A DNA stretch of 64,000 nucleotides, from the NCBI RefSeq assembly GCF_914484835.1, contig NZ_CAJZAR010000048.1, positions 1 through 64,000 of the forward strand, given 5' to 3'. The translations under genes and the position numbers were made by a program. The notes under the pieces were generated by a model. It did not search any database. It was not told where the DNA came from and saw only the letters and a program-made list of their open reading frames with translations. This DNA is from Paraburkholderia tropica (GTDB lineage Bacteria; Pseudomonadota; Gammaproteobacteria; Burkholderiales; Burkholderiaceae). Shown here piece after piece: positions 36,360-45,542 of this stretch. How positions within the stretch are numbered: position 1 is the stretch's first letter; the number at the start of each line of letters is the position of its first letter.

Positions 36360-37913
36360 TCAATGCGCGCCAGCAGTATTTGAAGAATCTGCGGAACTTT
36401 TTGAAGGACGAGTAATCCAGATGAGCGGAATGATGGCAATAAATATGAACGCCGAGATATAGAAAATGTCGTTCAGTCCCATCACCGCCGCCTGCGCGTC
36501 CACCGAGAAGTTGAATAGTCCATAGGCCGCGTCGGTGCCCACGTGCAGCGACTGGCGCGCCGTGTCCACGCTTTGCATGAAGGCCGGGTTGTTCACGCTG
36601 GCCTGCTCCGTGAGCCGCACGTGATGCAGGATCGTGCGGTCGTTCCAGGCGTTGCCGATCAGCGAAGTGCCCACCGCGCCACAGAACGTGCGCGCGAAAT
36701 TCGAGAGCCCGGCGGCCGCGGGAATCTTCTCGGGCGGCAGTCCCGAGAGAATGATCGAGGTGAGCGGCACGAAGAACATCGCCATCGGAATGCCTTGCAG
36801 CAGCGTGGGCAGCACGAGATCCCAGTGCGAGACATCGGTATAGAACTGCGTGCGCATCAAGAACACCACGGCGAAGCCGATGAACGCGAGCGTGGCGATG
36901 TAGCGTGGATCGCTACGCGGCAGAATACGGCCGATGATCGGCGTGAGCACCACGGCGAAGATGCCGAGCGGCGCGGTCGTCAGGCCCGAATCCACGGCGC
37001 GGTAGCCGAGATAGCCCTGCATCCATTGCGGCAGCAGCACGAGCGTGCCGAAGAACATACCATAGGCCACCGAGATCGAAATCGTGCCGCCCGCGAAATT
37101 GCGCTGCGAAAACAGGCGGATATCGACCACGGGATTTTTTTCGGTGAGTTCCCACACCACGAAGAACGCGAAGCCCACCAGCGCCACGATGGCGAGCGTC
37201 ACGATCAGCGGCGAATCGAACCACGCGAGATCCTTGCCCTTGTCGAGCATGATCTGCAGCGACGCCACCCACACCACGAGCAGCATCAGCCCCACGCCGT
37301 CGATCGGCATGCGCCGCGTGGTCGACTCGCGGTCGCGATAGATCGCCCACGTGATGGCGGCGGCGAACAAACCCACCGGCACGTTGATATAGAAGATCCA
37401 CGACCAGTTGTAGTCGTAAGTGATCCAGCCGCCGAGCGACGGTCCCGCGATCGGGCCGATCAGCGCCGTCATCGACCAGAGCGCGAGCGCCGTCGACGAC
37501 TTGTGCTTCGGCCACGAACCGAGCAGCAGCGCCTGCGAAAGCGGCGCGAGCGGCCCGGCCACCACGCCCTGCAAGATGCGCGCGGCGAGCAGCGTCGGCA
37601 GGTTCGGCGCGATGCCGCAAAGCCATGAGGCCAGCACGAACAGCAGGATCGAGGTGATGAACAGCTTCACCTGGCCGAAGCGCTGCGTGAGCCAGCCGGT
37701 GAGCGGAATGGAAACGGCGTTGGCGGCCGCGAAGATCGTGATGACCCACGTGCCTTCGTCGACGGAGACGCCGAGATCGCCGGAAATGGTCGGGATGGCG
37801 ACGTTCGCGATCGACGAATCGAGCACGTTCATGAACATCGCCAGCGATACGGCGACGGTGCCGAGCGCGAGCTTGCCGCCGCTGAGCGGCGCGGGGGATT
37901 GCGGTGCAGACAT
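36360..37913 (-). CDS. emrB: DHA2-family multidrug efflux MFS transporter (EmrB/QacA type)
   Basis: 517 residues with 14 predicted helices. Family motifs: MFMNVLDSSIANVAIPTISGDLG (motif D1 in helix 1), GWLTQRFGQVKLFI (motif A), LQGVVAGPLAPLSQALLLGSWP (antiporter motif C region), and a central helix pair around residues 200-260. It extrudes hydrophobic drugs or acids by proton antiport. Such pumps normally work with an EmrA membrane-fusion protein; none is adjacent, and no regulator gene is adjacent either. Single-gene unit with its own terminator. Confidence 0.9.
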   Translation of the reverse strand: MSAPQSPAPLSGGKLALGTVAVSLAMFMNVLDSSIANVAIPTISGDLGVSVDEGTWVITIFAAANAVSIPLTGWLTQRFGQVKLFITSILLFVLASWLCGIAPNLPTLLAARILQGVVAGPLAPLSQALLLGSWPKHKSSTALALWSMTALIGPIAGPSLGGWITYDYNWSWIFYINVPVGLFAAAITWAIYRDRESTTRRMPIDGVGLMLLVVWVASLQIMLDKGKDLAWFDSPLIVTLAIVALVGFAFFVVWELTEKNPVVDIRLFSQRNFAGGTISISVAYGMFFGTLVLLPQWMQGYLGYRAVDSGLTTAPLGIFAVVLTPIIGRILPRSDPRYIATLAFIGFAVVFLMRTQFYTDVSHWDLVLPTLLQGIPMAMFFVPLTSIILSGLPPEKIPAAAGLSNFARTFCGAVGTSLIGNAWNDRTILHHVRLTEQASVNNPAFMQSVDTARQSLHVGTDAAYGLFNFSVDAQAAVMGLNDIFYISAFIFIAIIPLIWITRPSKSSADSSNTAGAH

Positions 37914-38028
37914 GGAGCGTGCGTGTAGTGAAAGGCGGCGCCGGGCGGGCCACCCGGGAGCCTAACGGCCCGCGGCACGTCGATCAATGTCACCGCGCGC
38001 ATCAATTTATGGCGCGGGCGGCAACAAT

Positions 38029-38056
38029 GCGCCGCGCGAGTCGCTTCGCGCGGCGC
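38029..38056. terminator. GC-rich hairpin after the nitrilase gene
   Basis: Perfect 10-bp stem (gcgccgcgcg, 38029-38038, with 38047-38056) and an 8-base loop, 50 bases after the nitrilase stop. There is no U-tract, so termination efficiency is uncertain. Confidence 0.4.
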
Positions 38057-38106
38057 ACGCTCCATCGTCCATTTACTTAGGGAAACGAATCAATGGCGCA
38101 GCCCCT

Positions 38107-39048
38107 TCACACGCGCTGCGACTCGCCGCCCGTGAACTGCACGCTGCGCTTCGCGCGTTCGTCCACGCTCAGCGCGAACACGTCGGGACGCGAGTAATGG
38201 CCCACCACGTCGAAGTCGTAACGCGCGCGGATCAATTCGTCGGTGTCGATCTCCGCGACCACGAGGCCGGTCTCGCCGTGCAGCGGGCCCGCGAGAATCT
38301 CGCCGAGCGGCCCGACGATCACGCTGCCGCCGTTGATGAGCGGACGCGCCGGATCCCAGCCCGGCACCTCGACGCCGAGCGCCTGCGGCGACGGCTGCAC
38401 CTGACACGCGCTGATCACGAAACAACGTCCTTCGTGCGCGATATGGCGCATCGAGCATTGCCAGATCTCGCGTTCGTCGACGGTCGGCGCGCACCAGATC
38501 TGCACGCCCTTCGCGTACATCGCCGTGCGCAGCAGCGGCATGTGGTTTTCCCAGCAGATCGCCGTGCCCGCCACGCCCGCCGCCGTGTTCACCACCGGCA
38601 GCGTCGAGCCGTCGCCCTGCCCCCAGATCAGGCGTTCGGTGCCGGTCGGCATGAGCTTGCGGTGCTTCGCGACGAGCCCCGCCTGCGGATCGAAAAAGAG
38701 CGCCGTGCAATAGAGCGTGCTGCCCGCGCGCTCGATCACGCCGATCACGATCGACGCCTCGCAGCGCGCGGACAGGTCGGCGAGCGCGGCCGTTTCGGCG
38801 CCCGGCACGTCGATGGCGTTCTCGTAGTACGCCGCGAAGGCCTCGCGCCCCTCGGGCAGACGGTAGCCGAGGCGCGTGCCGAAGATCTCGCCCTTCGGAT
38901 AGCCGCCGAGCAGCGCCTCGGGCATGACCACGAGTTGTGCGCCCGAGTCGCGGATCGCCGCCTCGAACGACAGGATGTGTTCGAGCGTCGCGGCCTTGCC
39001 CTGCGCCAGCGAGCCGATCTGCAATGCAGCAACCTTCGATTTCGACAT
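38107..39048 (-). CDS. Nitrilase (carbon-nitrogen hydrolase)
   Basis: 313 residues of the nitrilase superfamily, close to the usual length of branch-1 nitrilases. The triad is visible: Glu in [13 protein letters not shown], Lys in [20 protein letters not shown], and Cys in [14 protein letters not shown]. The CWENxxP motif identifies true nitrilases, which convert organic nitriles to acids and ammonia. [10 protein letters not shown] is the start (GGAGAA 5 bases upstream); the frame extends 11 codons further. A divergent LysR gene is next to it. Substrate range (aliphatic or aromatic) cannot be read directly. Confidence 0.92.
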   Translation of the reverse strand: MSKSKVAALQIGSLAQGKAATLEHILSFEAAIRDSGAQLVVMPEALLGGYPKGEIFGTRLGYRLPEGREAFAAYYENAIDVPGAETAALADLSARCEASIVIGVIERAGSTLYCTALFFDPQAGLVAKHRKLMPTGTERLIWGQGDGSTLPVVNTAAGVAGTAICWENHMPLLRTAMYAKGVQIWCAPTVDEREIWQCSMRHIAHEGRCFVISACQVQPSPQALGVEVPGWDPARPLINGGSVIVGPLGEILAGPLHGETGLVVAEIDTDELIRARYDFDVVGHYSRPDVFALSVDERAKRSVQFTGGESQRV

Positions 39049-39126
39049 GATGTTCTCCGTCTGTGTGCGTGCCCGTATCATGGCGGGAACGCCACCGCGC
39101 GCCCACCGGCGCTCTCCATTTCAGCT

Positions 39127-40062
39127 ATGCCTGCGAGTGATATCTCCGACGTCGACCTGAATCTCCTGAAGATCTTCGAAGCGCTGTTCGAGGAAGGCGG
39201 CGCGAGCCGCGCGGCGATTCGCCTCGACATGACCCAGCCCGCGGTGAGCGCGGCGCTCAAGCGTCTGCGTGAACTCTACGCCGACCGGCTGTTCACGCCG
39301 ACCGGACGCGGCCTCGCGCCCACCTCACGCGCCCGCGAACTCAAGCCGCTGATCAGCGAGGCGCTCGACAAATGCCGCCAGTCGCTCGCGATCGCCGCGC
39401 CCGACGCCACGCACTTTCACGGCCGCGCCGTCGCCATCGGTCTCTCCGACGACTTCGAACTCGCGCTCGGCCAGCCCATCATGCGGCATCTCGCGCGACA
39501 CGCGCCGGGCCTGCGCGTGATCTTTCGGCAGACCTACAGCCAGATCGTGAGTGACAGCCTCGCGAATCAGGAAATCGATCTGGCGATCGCGGCAGGCGGT
39601 TTTTCGGCGCGCGGGCTCAGCCATCAGGCGCTCGGCCAGGGCGATTACGCGTGCCTGCTGGACGCCGCCACCTGCCCGCCCGAAGACGGTAATGGAGACG
39701 CCGCCTTGACGCTCGATGCCTTCGTCGCGCGCGGCCATATTCTCGTGTCGTCGGGCGGCGTGGTCGGTATCGTCGACGAAGCGCTCGCGGCGCACGGCCT
39801 GAAGCGCAACGTGATCGCGTCCACCACGCACTTCGCGGCGCTGCCGCATCTGCTCGCGGGCACCGACGCCGTCGCCACGATTCCGCGCCATGCCGCGCGC
39901 GCGATCGCGGCGCTCACCGGCCTGCGCATGGTCGCTTGCCCGCTCGCGCTGCCAGGCTATCCGATCGAACTCGGCTGGCGCGCCAGCACGATGCGCGACG
40001 CCGCCATCGTGCGCGTGCGCGATGCGATCGCTGCCTGTGCTCCGGCGCTGCTCGCGCCTTGA
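39127..40062 (+). CDS. LysR-type regulator divergent from nitrilase
   Basis: 311 residues. The HTH is at about 10-70 (LNLLKIFEALFEEGGASRAA, MTQPAVSAALKRLRELY). This NodD/PcpR-like pattern (DVDLNLLKIFEALFEE) differs from the other LysR proteins in the window. The effector domain follows (FHGRAVAIGLSDDFELALGQ). It is separated by 78 bases from the divergent nitrilase gene, which it probably controls. No strong SD is visible before ATG 39127. Confidence 0.87.
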   Translation: MPASDISDVDLNLLKIFEALFEEGGASRAAIRLDMTQPAVSAALKRLRELYADRLFTPTGRGLAPTSRARELKPLISEALDKCRQSLAIAAPDATHFHGRAVAIGLSDDFELALGQPIMRHLARHAPGLRVIFRQTYSQIVSDSLANQEIDLAIAAGGFSARGLSHQALGQGDYACLLDAATCPPEDGNGDAALTLDAFVARGHILVSSGGVVGIVDEALAAHGLKRNVIASTTHFAALPHLLAGTDAVATIPRHAARAIAALTGLRMVACPLALPGYPIELGWRASTMRDAAIVRVRDAIAACAPALLAP

Positions 40063-40165
40063 TCTACGCGAATTGGCCCGCGTGCCGCTGAACGCAGGCG
40101 CTTGTGCTCGTGTAGCCTCACGGCTCACTGATTATCACGGATAACGAATTAAATCGATCAGCCGA

Positions 40166-40189
40166 AAAAGAGCGCCACTTAGCGCGCTC
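40166..40189 (-). terminator. Terminator of the OprB-type porin gene
   Basis: Stem gagcgc (40170-40175) with gcgctc (40184-40189), 8-base loop, followed on the minus strand by TTTTTCGG, about 20 bases after the stop. Confidence 0.65.
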
Positions 40190-40207
40190 CCTTTTCATGC
40201 AATTCGA

Positions 40208-41617
40208 TCAGAACGCGACGACGGTTCTCACGCCGACCACCGCCTCATCGCCCACGCGCCGCGCACTATTCTGCGGATCGGGCACACCGCCGCCCGGTCG
40301 GAATACATACTGAAAGTCGGCCTGCACCTGCCACCAGGGCGCGATCTGCACCTGATACGTCGCTTCCAGCACGGTCTCCGCGCTGCGCGCCGGATAACCG
40401 GGCGTGAACGTGGCCGTATCGCTCGCGAAACCTTGCGCGTGCGAGCCGATCTTCGCATAACCCACCGCGAGACCGGCTACGTCGTTGTCGCGTCCCTTGA
40501 ACGGCGCCTTGAGCGTGACACCCGCATTCACGGCCAGATCGACGAGATTGCGGTCGCCGGGCGCGCCCATCACGCGCGCGAACACGCCGAGCGCCTGCGG
40601 ACTATCCGCCGAGGGACGCCAGATCATCTGATCGGCCCCGGCGTAGAAGCCATAATCGCCGCGATGCGATTGCGCCACGCCCGTGCTCGCCGGATCGGCA
40701 AGCGACAGGCCGTTGCTGTCGTAGCGTTGATCGGCGAAATGCTGCGTGTTGTACCAGAACCCCAGTTTATAGGTGCCTGGCAATCCTGATTGTTTCGCGT
40801 CGGGCGCGTTACTGTCGGGTGCATTCAGCGCATATTGCACTTCGCCGATGAACAGCGCGCCATCGTGCAGATTGAAATTCGTGCCGTGCGCGTTGAGCCG
40901 CTGCACGTCGCCGCTGCCGCTGCCCGCCGGACTGCCGTCGAACACGCCCGCGAGCACGGTCCACGCATTCGTCGGGGTCAAGCGCAGCCGCGCGCCGAGC
41001 GACGAAAGCGGATACGCAGGGCCACCCGCAGGCATATCCATCGACGGCAGCACGGGCCAGCCAAACGTGGCGTTCATGAACGCGCCCGCATACTCGCTGA
41101 CCATGAATTCCTGATCGACGCTTTGCTGCCCGATCTTGATGTCTGCCTTGCCATTCGCGAACGACTGCTGATACCAGAGTTCCCAGAGGCGCGTGCCGGC
41201 TTCGGCTTCCACGCCCGAGACCGCCTGCAACGCCTGGAGATTGCGTTGCGTGATGCTGGTGCCGTGGATTTGCAGCGCCGATACGTTGAAGATACCGCCA
41301 GGCAAACCGAACGCCTTTTGCGTATCGACACCGACGCTCATTTCCGTCAGTCCGTCGTAAGCGCCGCCGCGATGCACGCCGCCCGAAAGATTGTTCAGAT
41401 ATTCGCTGGTTTCCTGCAAGCCGAACGTCACGCCATGGTTATCGAGCCACGGGCGCACGCCGCCCATGTCGCCGAACAAGGTCGCGCGGTCCCACAAACT
41501 CGTGGATGCGGGCGCGCTTTGCGCGAATGCGCTGTGCGCAACCCCGAGCGCGATCAGCGCGCCGAGGCGCACGGGCGTTGCGGCCAACATCAGCGCGCGT
41601 TTGCAGGGCTTTTTCAT
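40208..41617 (-). CDS. oprB: Carbohydrate-selective porin, OprB family
   Basis: 469 residues from the chosen start. The signal peptide MKKPCKRALMLAATPVRLGA...AHSAFA ends near residue 33. The OprB-type beta-barrel follows: SLWDRATLFGDMGGVRPWLD, LQETSEYLNNLSGGVHRGGAY, YQSFANGKADIKIGQQSVDQEF, and a C-terminus ending in Phe (VRTVVAF). It facilitates sugar diffusion across the outer membrane. This start lacks a good SD. An in-frame ATG at 41809 has a strong one (GGAGGTGG) and would add 64 basic residues before the signal peptide, so the true start is uncertain or a leader peptide exists. Single-gene unit. Confidence 0.85.
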   Translation of the reverse strand: MKKPCKRALMLAATPVRLGALIALGVAHSAFAQSAPASTSLWDRATLFGDMGGVRPWLDNHGVTFGLQETSEYLNNLSGGVHRGGAYDGLTEMSVGVDTQKAFGLPGGIFNVSALQIHGTSITQRNLQALQAVSGVEAEAGTRLWELWYQQSFANGKADIKIGQQSVDQEFMVSEYAGAFMNATFGWPVLPSMDMPAGGPAYPLSSLGARLRLTPTNAWTVLAGVFDGSPAGSGSGDVQRLNAHGTNFNLHDGALFIGEVQYALNAPDSNAPDAKQSGLPGTYKLGFWYNTQHFADQRYDSNGLSLADPASTGVAQSHRGDYGFYAGADQMIWRPSADSPQALGVFARVMGAPGDRNLVDLAVNAGVTLKAPFKGRDNDVAGLAVGYAKIGSHAQGFASDTATFTPGYPARSAETVLEATYQVQIAPWWQVQADFQYVFRPGGGVPDPQNSARRVGDEAVVGVRTVVAF

Positions 41618-41824
41618 CAATGACGAAACGGGTGCGTCGAGCGCGAGCTTATCCGGCGCAATGGTCTGAACGATTGCGAGGTCATTAAGCGATTTCTTTT
41701 TTAAAGCCGCGTGAAAGCGCAGCGAATGGAACCTGGAAAACCACGCGTTTCTTTGCAATACGCGTTCGATCACGCGACGTCGCGATACCTGAATTGTTTT
41801 GACGACCATAAGCCCACCTCCGTC

Positions 41825-41844
41825 CGACCAGGCAAACCTGGTCG
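41825..41844 (-). promoter_or_regulatory. Perfect inverted repeat upstream of the OprB leader
   Basis: Arms CGACCAGG and CCTGGTCG with a 4-base spacer. The repeat ends about 5 bases before the SD of the ATG at 41809. It could sequester the SD in RNA or act as a repressor operator. Confidence 0.55.
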
Positions 41845-41982
41845 ACGAACGACGACGCGTCGGCGCCACGCAAAGCGCGCGCGCACAACGGCAATTTCAT
41901 TCTGGGAGCGTGCTGATGGCGACGCCGGTTGAGCATCCCGCTCGATGACCGGCGCGACAATGAAGCGCGCTAACCCGACAAG

Positions 41983-42025
41983 GCGAGTTAGCGGCGAAGG
42001 ACGTGTCCTGTGGCGACTAACTCGC
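41983..42025 (-). promoter_or_regulatory. Nested hairpin in the OprB upstream region
   Basis: Outer arms gcgagttag (41983-41991) and ctaactcgc (42017-42025); the 25 bases between contain a second short hairpin (aggac/gtcct). It resembles a structured leader RNA; no known riboswitch class was recognised. Confidence 0.4.
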
Positions 42026-42525
42026 GGCTGTGACACCGGCGCGGGCCGGCATCGAACTTCCACTGCTAGAGCATGTGTCCACGAGGGACTCCTTTCGATG
42101 TGACGCGGCGGATTGTATTCGGCACGCGCGTATCACTGCAAGCGTAAAAGCGGCGGCGCTGTTGTATATCGTGCGCATTGCGCGAACGGATTCTCAATAC
42201 GCGAATATCAGCGAACCTGCCTATGCGGTCCGCAATGCTCGCTCGCCGGCCCAATCGCGACAAAGCGCACACGATGACGTTTTTTGCATCACTTTTGCGG
42301 CGCGAAAGAGCGAATTGATTGCGCATTCACCTTTCGCACTGAAAGGCGGCGGCACAATGCGCGCCACCGCGCGAGAGCGAGTCGAGCAGACTGTCGCGAG
42401 CACAGGCACAATATCGGTTATTCACGCGGTAACACTACGCGGCGCACGCGGATCTCGCGCGCGCCGCGCCCTCGCATCCGGCCCCACCCCGCCGCGCCGC
42501 CGCACTCCGCTTTTTCGACGCTGTG

Positions 42526-43788
42526 ATGAACCACGATAACGCCAACCCGCCCGCCATCGCCCGGCGCGCCTCGAATACGCCGGGCTTTTTGCTGTTCATG
42601 ATCTGCCTGTTTTCCTCAGCCGGACAACTCGCAATCGATATTTACGTGCCCGCGCTGCCCGCGATGGCGCATTTCTTCACGACCTCGCCGCAAGCGATTC
42701 AATCGAGCGTTTCCGGCTATATGGCCGCGTACGCGCTCGGCCAATTGATATTCGGCCCCATCGCCGACGCTTACGGACGCAAGCGTGTGCTCGCGTTCGG
42801 CATCGCGATCTTTACGATTGGCTGTCTGCTGTCGCTCGCCGCACCGAATCTGGAAACGTTCGTGCTCGCGCGCTGTTTGCAGGGCTTCGGCATTGCGACC
42901 ACCAATCTGCTCGCGAAAGCCATCATCACCGATTCGTTTTCCGGCACGGCGCTGTTGCACGCCTTCACCTATATGTCGATTGCGTGGGGACTCGCGCCGA
43001 TCATCGCGCCCGTGATCGGCGCGCATTTGCAGACGTGGTTCGGCTGGCGCTCGTGCCTCGTGTTTCTGCTCGTGTGGGCCGTGGTGATGTGGGGCGTGCT
43101 GTGGCGCTATCACGATACGCTGCGACAGCCAGTGAAACTCGAAACGCGCACGCTCGTCGCCAACGCGCGCAAGGTGCTCGCGAGCCCCGTATTTCAGAGC
43201 TGTTTTCTCGCGCAAGGCCTCTGCTATAGCATCCTGCTCGTCTTCAATATCGTCGGGCCGTTCATGGTGCAAAGCACGCTGCACAAGCCGCCGACGTTCT
43301 TCGGTTACCTCGCGCTCGGCATCGGCCTGATGTATTTCCTCGGCGGACTCTCGAACCGTCTGCATGGCCCGCGTCTGCCGACGCCCGAAGTGCGTTTGCG
43401 CGCCGGCTCCTTCGCGATGGCGGCATCGGCCATTCTCATGCTCGTGCTCGCGCTCACCGTGGGCCTGCGCGTGTGGACGCTCGCCACGCCGGTGCTGTTC
43501 ATGGGCTTCTGCGCCGGCGCGATGTACCCGACGCTGATGGCCAAGGGCAATTCGCTGTTCCCCGAAGTCGCCGGACTCACGAGCGCGATTCTCGGCTGCG
43601 CGCTGCTGCTGGTTTCGTCGGCGATGATGGGGCTCGCGGGCTTCGTGTCCGTGCAGATTCTCACGCCGCTCGCGGTGTTTTTCGTGGTGCTCGCACTCAC
43701 GGTGGTGTTGATGGTGTCGAAGCTGTTGCGGCATCTCGCGCAGTTGCAGAGCGTGCAGGCGTTGCAGCGGGAAGGGAAGGCGGCTTGA
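42526..43788 (+). CDS. bcr: Bcr/CflA-family multidrug efflux MFS transporter
   Basis: 420 residues with 12 helices. The start of the barrel (FLLFMICLFSSAGQLAIDIYVPALPAMAHFF) and the loop motif GPIADAYGRKRVLAFGIAIF identify the Bcr/CflA subfamily, proton antiporters for bicyclomycin, chloramphenicol or amino-acid-like compounds. A GTG one codon upstream of the ATG is an alternative. No clear SD and no adjacent regulator. Monocistronic; substrate unknown. Confidence 0.9.
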   Translation: MNHDNANPPAIARRASNTPGFLLFMICLFSSAGQLAIDIYVPALPAMAHFFTTSPQAIQSSVSGYMAAYALGQLIFGPIADAYGRKRVLAFGIAIFTIGCLLSLAAPNLETFVLARCLQGFGIATTNLLAKAIITDSFSGTALLHAFTYMSIAWGLAPIIAPVIGAHLQTWFGWRSCLVFLLVWAVVMWGVLWRYHDTLRQPVKLETRTLVANARKVLASPVFQSCFLAQGLCYSILLVFNIVGPFMVQSTLHKPPTFFGYLALGIGLMYFLGGLSNRLHGPRLPTPEVRLRAGSFAMAASAILMLVLALTVGLRVWTLATPVLFMGFCAGAMYPTLMAKGNSLFPEVAGLTSAILGCALLLVSSAMMGLAGFVSVQILTPLAVFFVVLALTVVLMVSKLLRHLAQLQSVQALQREGKAA

Positions 43789-44163
43789 TGGAATTCTGGT
43801 GGCCGCGCACAGCGCTCACGGAATAAGCACCGCCACTCGCCACCACTCGCGCGCCGCGCTACCCGCATGGCGCGCGAGCCGCGCCGCATCCGCGCGCAAA
43901 CCGACAAACGTTTCCATACCTCACTCTCGATCGAAGCGCCCCGCTTCGCTTTTATCGTCGCCGGATAAAAAACCCGCAACGCGAGAAAAAGCGACGCTGC
44001 CCAACTCAAACACAAACCCTGGCGTTTCCATACGTGCTAAAGAGCGCAAGCGTTCTATCTGTCATGCACCAAACAATGGCTTACTCGCGACATCGCCCTT
44101 CGCACGCCATTCGCGCCTACGCGCGCGATGTGAAAGGCGCATCACGATAACCGGAGAAACCGC
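43789..44163. other. Gap between bcr and purU
   Basis: 375 bases, rich in gcgcgc-type inverted repeats (43845-43880). The only coding hint is a 33-codon minus-strand frame (43816-43917) with two adjacent Trp residues and a poor SD. I see no terminator with a clear T-run. Confidence 0.5.
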
Positions 44164-45042
44164 ATGTCCGACGACGTTCGCCCGCATCAATACGTCCTCA
44201 CGCTGTCCTGTCCGAGCGCCGCTGGCCAGGTGGCCGCCGTCGCGAGTTTCCTGGACCGGCACCGCTGCTATATCGACGAACTCACCGTCTTCGACGACGA
44301 CATCAGCGAGCGTTTCTTTCTACGCTGCGTCTTTCACGAAGTCGTGCGCGACGCGACCGCGCGCTGCAATCTCGCGAGCCTGCGCGACGAATTCGCGCCC
44401 ACCGCACGCGAACACACCATGACGTGGGCGATCCACGATCTGCAGGCGCGCCCGAAAGTGCTCATCATGGTTTCGCGGCTCGAACATTGTCTGGCCGATC
44501 TGCTGTTCCGCTGGCGCATGGGCGAATTGCCGATGGAAATTGCCGGCATTGCATCGAATCACCGCGATTTCGAAGCGCTCGCGCAGCAACACGATCTGCC
44601 GTTTCATTATTTGCCGATCACGCCGGAAACCAAACGCGAACAGGAAGCCGCGATTCTCGACCTGTTTCATTCGACCGGCTCAGAATTGCTCGTGCTCGCG
44701 CGCTATATGCAGATTCTTTCCGACGAAACGAGCCGCCGACTCGCGGGTCGCGCGATCAATATCCACCATTCGTTTCTGCCCGGCTTCAAGGGCGCGCGGC
44801 CTTATCATCAGGCGCACGTGCGCGGCGTGAAACTGATTGGCGCGACCGCGCATTTCGTCACCGACGATCTCGACGAAGGTCCGATCATCGAACAGGAAGT
44901 GCAGCGCGTCGATCACAGCTTCGATCCCGAGCGGCTACTGGCCGTGGGACGCGATGTCGAATGCGTGGTGCTCGCGCGCGCCGTGAAGGCATTTCTCGAA
45001 CGGCGCGTGTTCATCAACGACGGCCGCACGGTCGTGCTCTAA
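44164..45042 (+). CDS. purU: Formyltetrahydrofolate deformylase
   Basis: 292 residues. The N-terminal ACT domain (about 8-85, YVLTLSCPSAAGQVAAVASFL) is followed by a formyl-transferase domain (about 90-290) with SRLEHCLADLLFRWRMGEL, the catalytic His in INIHHSFLPGFKGA and the catalytic Asp in HFVTDDLDEGPII. It hydrolyses 10-formyl-THF to formate and THF. SD GGAGA lies 6 bases before the ATG. In Pseudomonas a purU copy sits with fdhA and sarcosine oxidase genes, so this copy probably balances one-carbon units released during betaine demethylation. Confidence 0.95.
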   Translation: MSDDVRPHQYVLTLSCPSAAGQVAAVASFLDRHRCYIDELTVFDDDISERFFLRCVFHEVVRDATARCNLASLRDEFAPTAREHTMTWAIHDLQARPKVLIMVSRLEHCLADLLFRWRMGELPMEIAGIASNHRDFEALAQQHDLPFHYLPITPETKREQEAAILDLFHSTGSELLVLARYMQILSDETSRRLAGRAINIHHSFLPGFKGARPYHQAHVRGVKLIGATAHFVTDDLDEGPIIEQEVQRVDHSFDPERLLAVGRDVECVVLARAVKAFLERRVFINDGRTVVL

Positions 45043-45312
45043 CACGCGATTGGCGGACTCGCCGCGATGGCGCTGCTGCGCCTGCGCCGCGAGTCCCGCC
45101 AGCGCTCGGTCACTCATTTTTCCGGCAACACGCTGCGCATAATCGTGATGCCGCCCTTCCAGCGCGGCACCCAGCTGGCGCGCCTGCCAATAGCGCAACA
45201 GCCCGATGCGGCCGTGGCCGCGCGTCATGCTGTGTTCGAGCAGCGCGAGCGCCGCAGCGGCGTCGCCCCGGCAGGCGCGGTCGTTGAGCTCGACGGTGTG
45301 GGCACGCGGCAC
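44935..45312 (-). CDS. Small hypothetical protein overlapping the purU 3' end
   Basis: 125 codons from a GTG with a strong SD (AAAGGAG, 6 bases upstream). Residues 1-85 are Ala/Leu/Arg-rich and probably helical (GDAAAALALLEHSM, GLLRYWQARQLGAALE), loosely like a Sel1/TPR unit. The last 36 codons lie antisense to purU and look like passive sequence, so the functional part may be the N-terminal two thirds. I do not recognise the family. The SD supports translation; function unknown. Confidence 0.5.
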   Translation of the reverse strand: MPRAHTVELNDRACRGDAAAALALLEHSMTRGHGRIGLLRYWQARQLGAALEGRHHDYAQRVAGKMSDRALAGLAAQAQQRHRGESANRVLEHDRAAVVDEHAPFEKCLHGAREHHAFDIASHGQ

Positions 45313-45542
45313 GAATGGCTCCTTTCAAGGCGAATAAACGCTGCTCCGGCGGGTCATCGCAGTTCACCAAACCGCGCCGCGAGCGCATAGAATGAAAACG
45401 CCAGTGCTGCGGAACGCCACCGCCAGACGCCCGTGATGTGCGCTTTTGCGAAGGTCGATGGCGGAAAAACACAAGCGCGCGCGCTTTCGATCGGCGACGC
45501 TTGCGAAAGCCGCTTCGCGCCTCCTCACTTTCACGCGCCGCC

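Larger units (their letters stand above)
41618..42525. other. Long gap with structured leader of the OprB gene
   Basis: About 900 bases without a convincing gene. On the minus strand it holds two strong inverted repeats and a strong SD-ATG at 41809 in frame with the porin. The right-hand 500 bases precede the Bcr/CflA gene on the + strand. Nothing else is recognised there. Confidence 0.6.
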
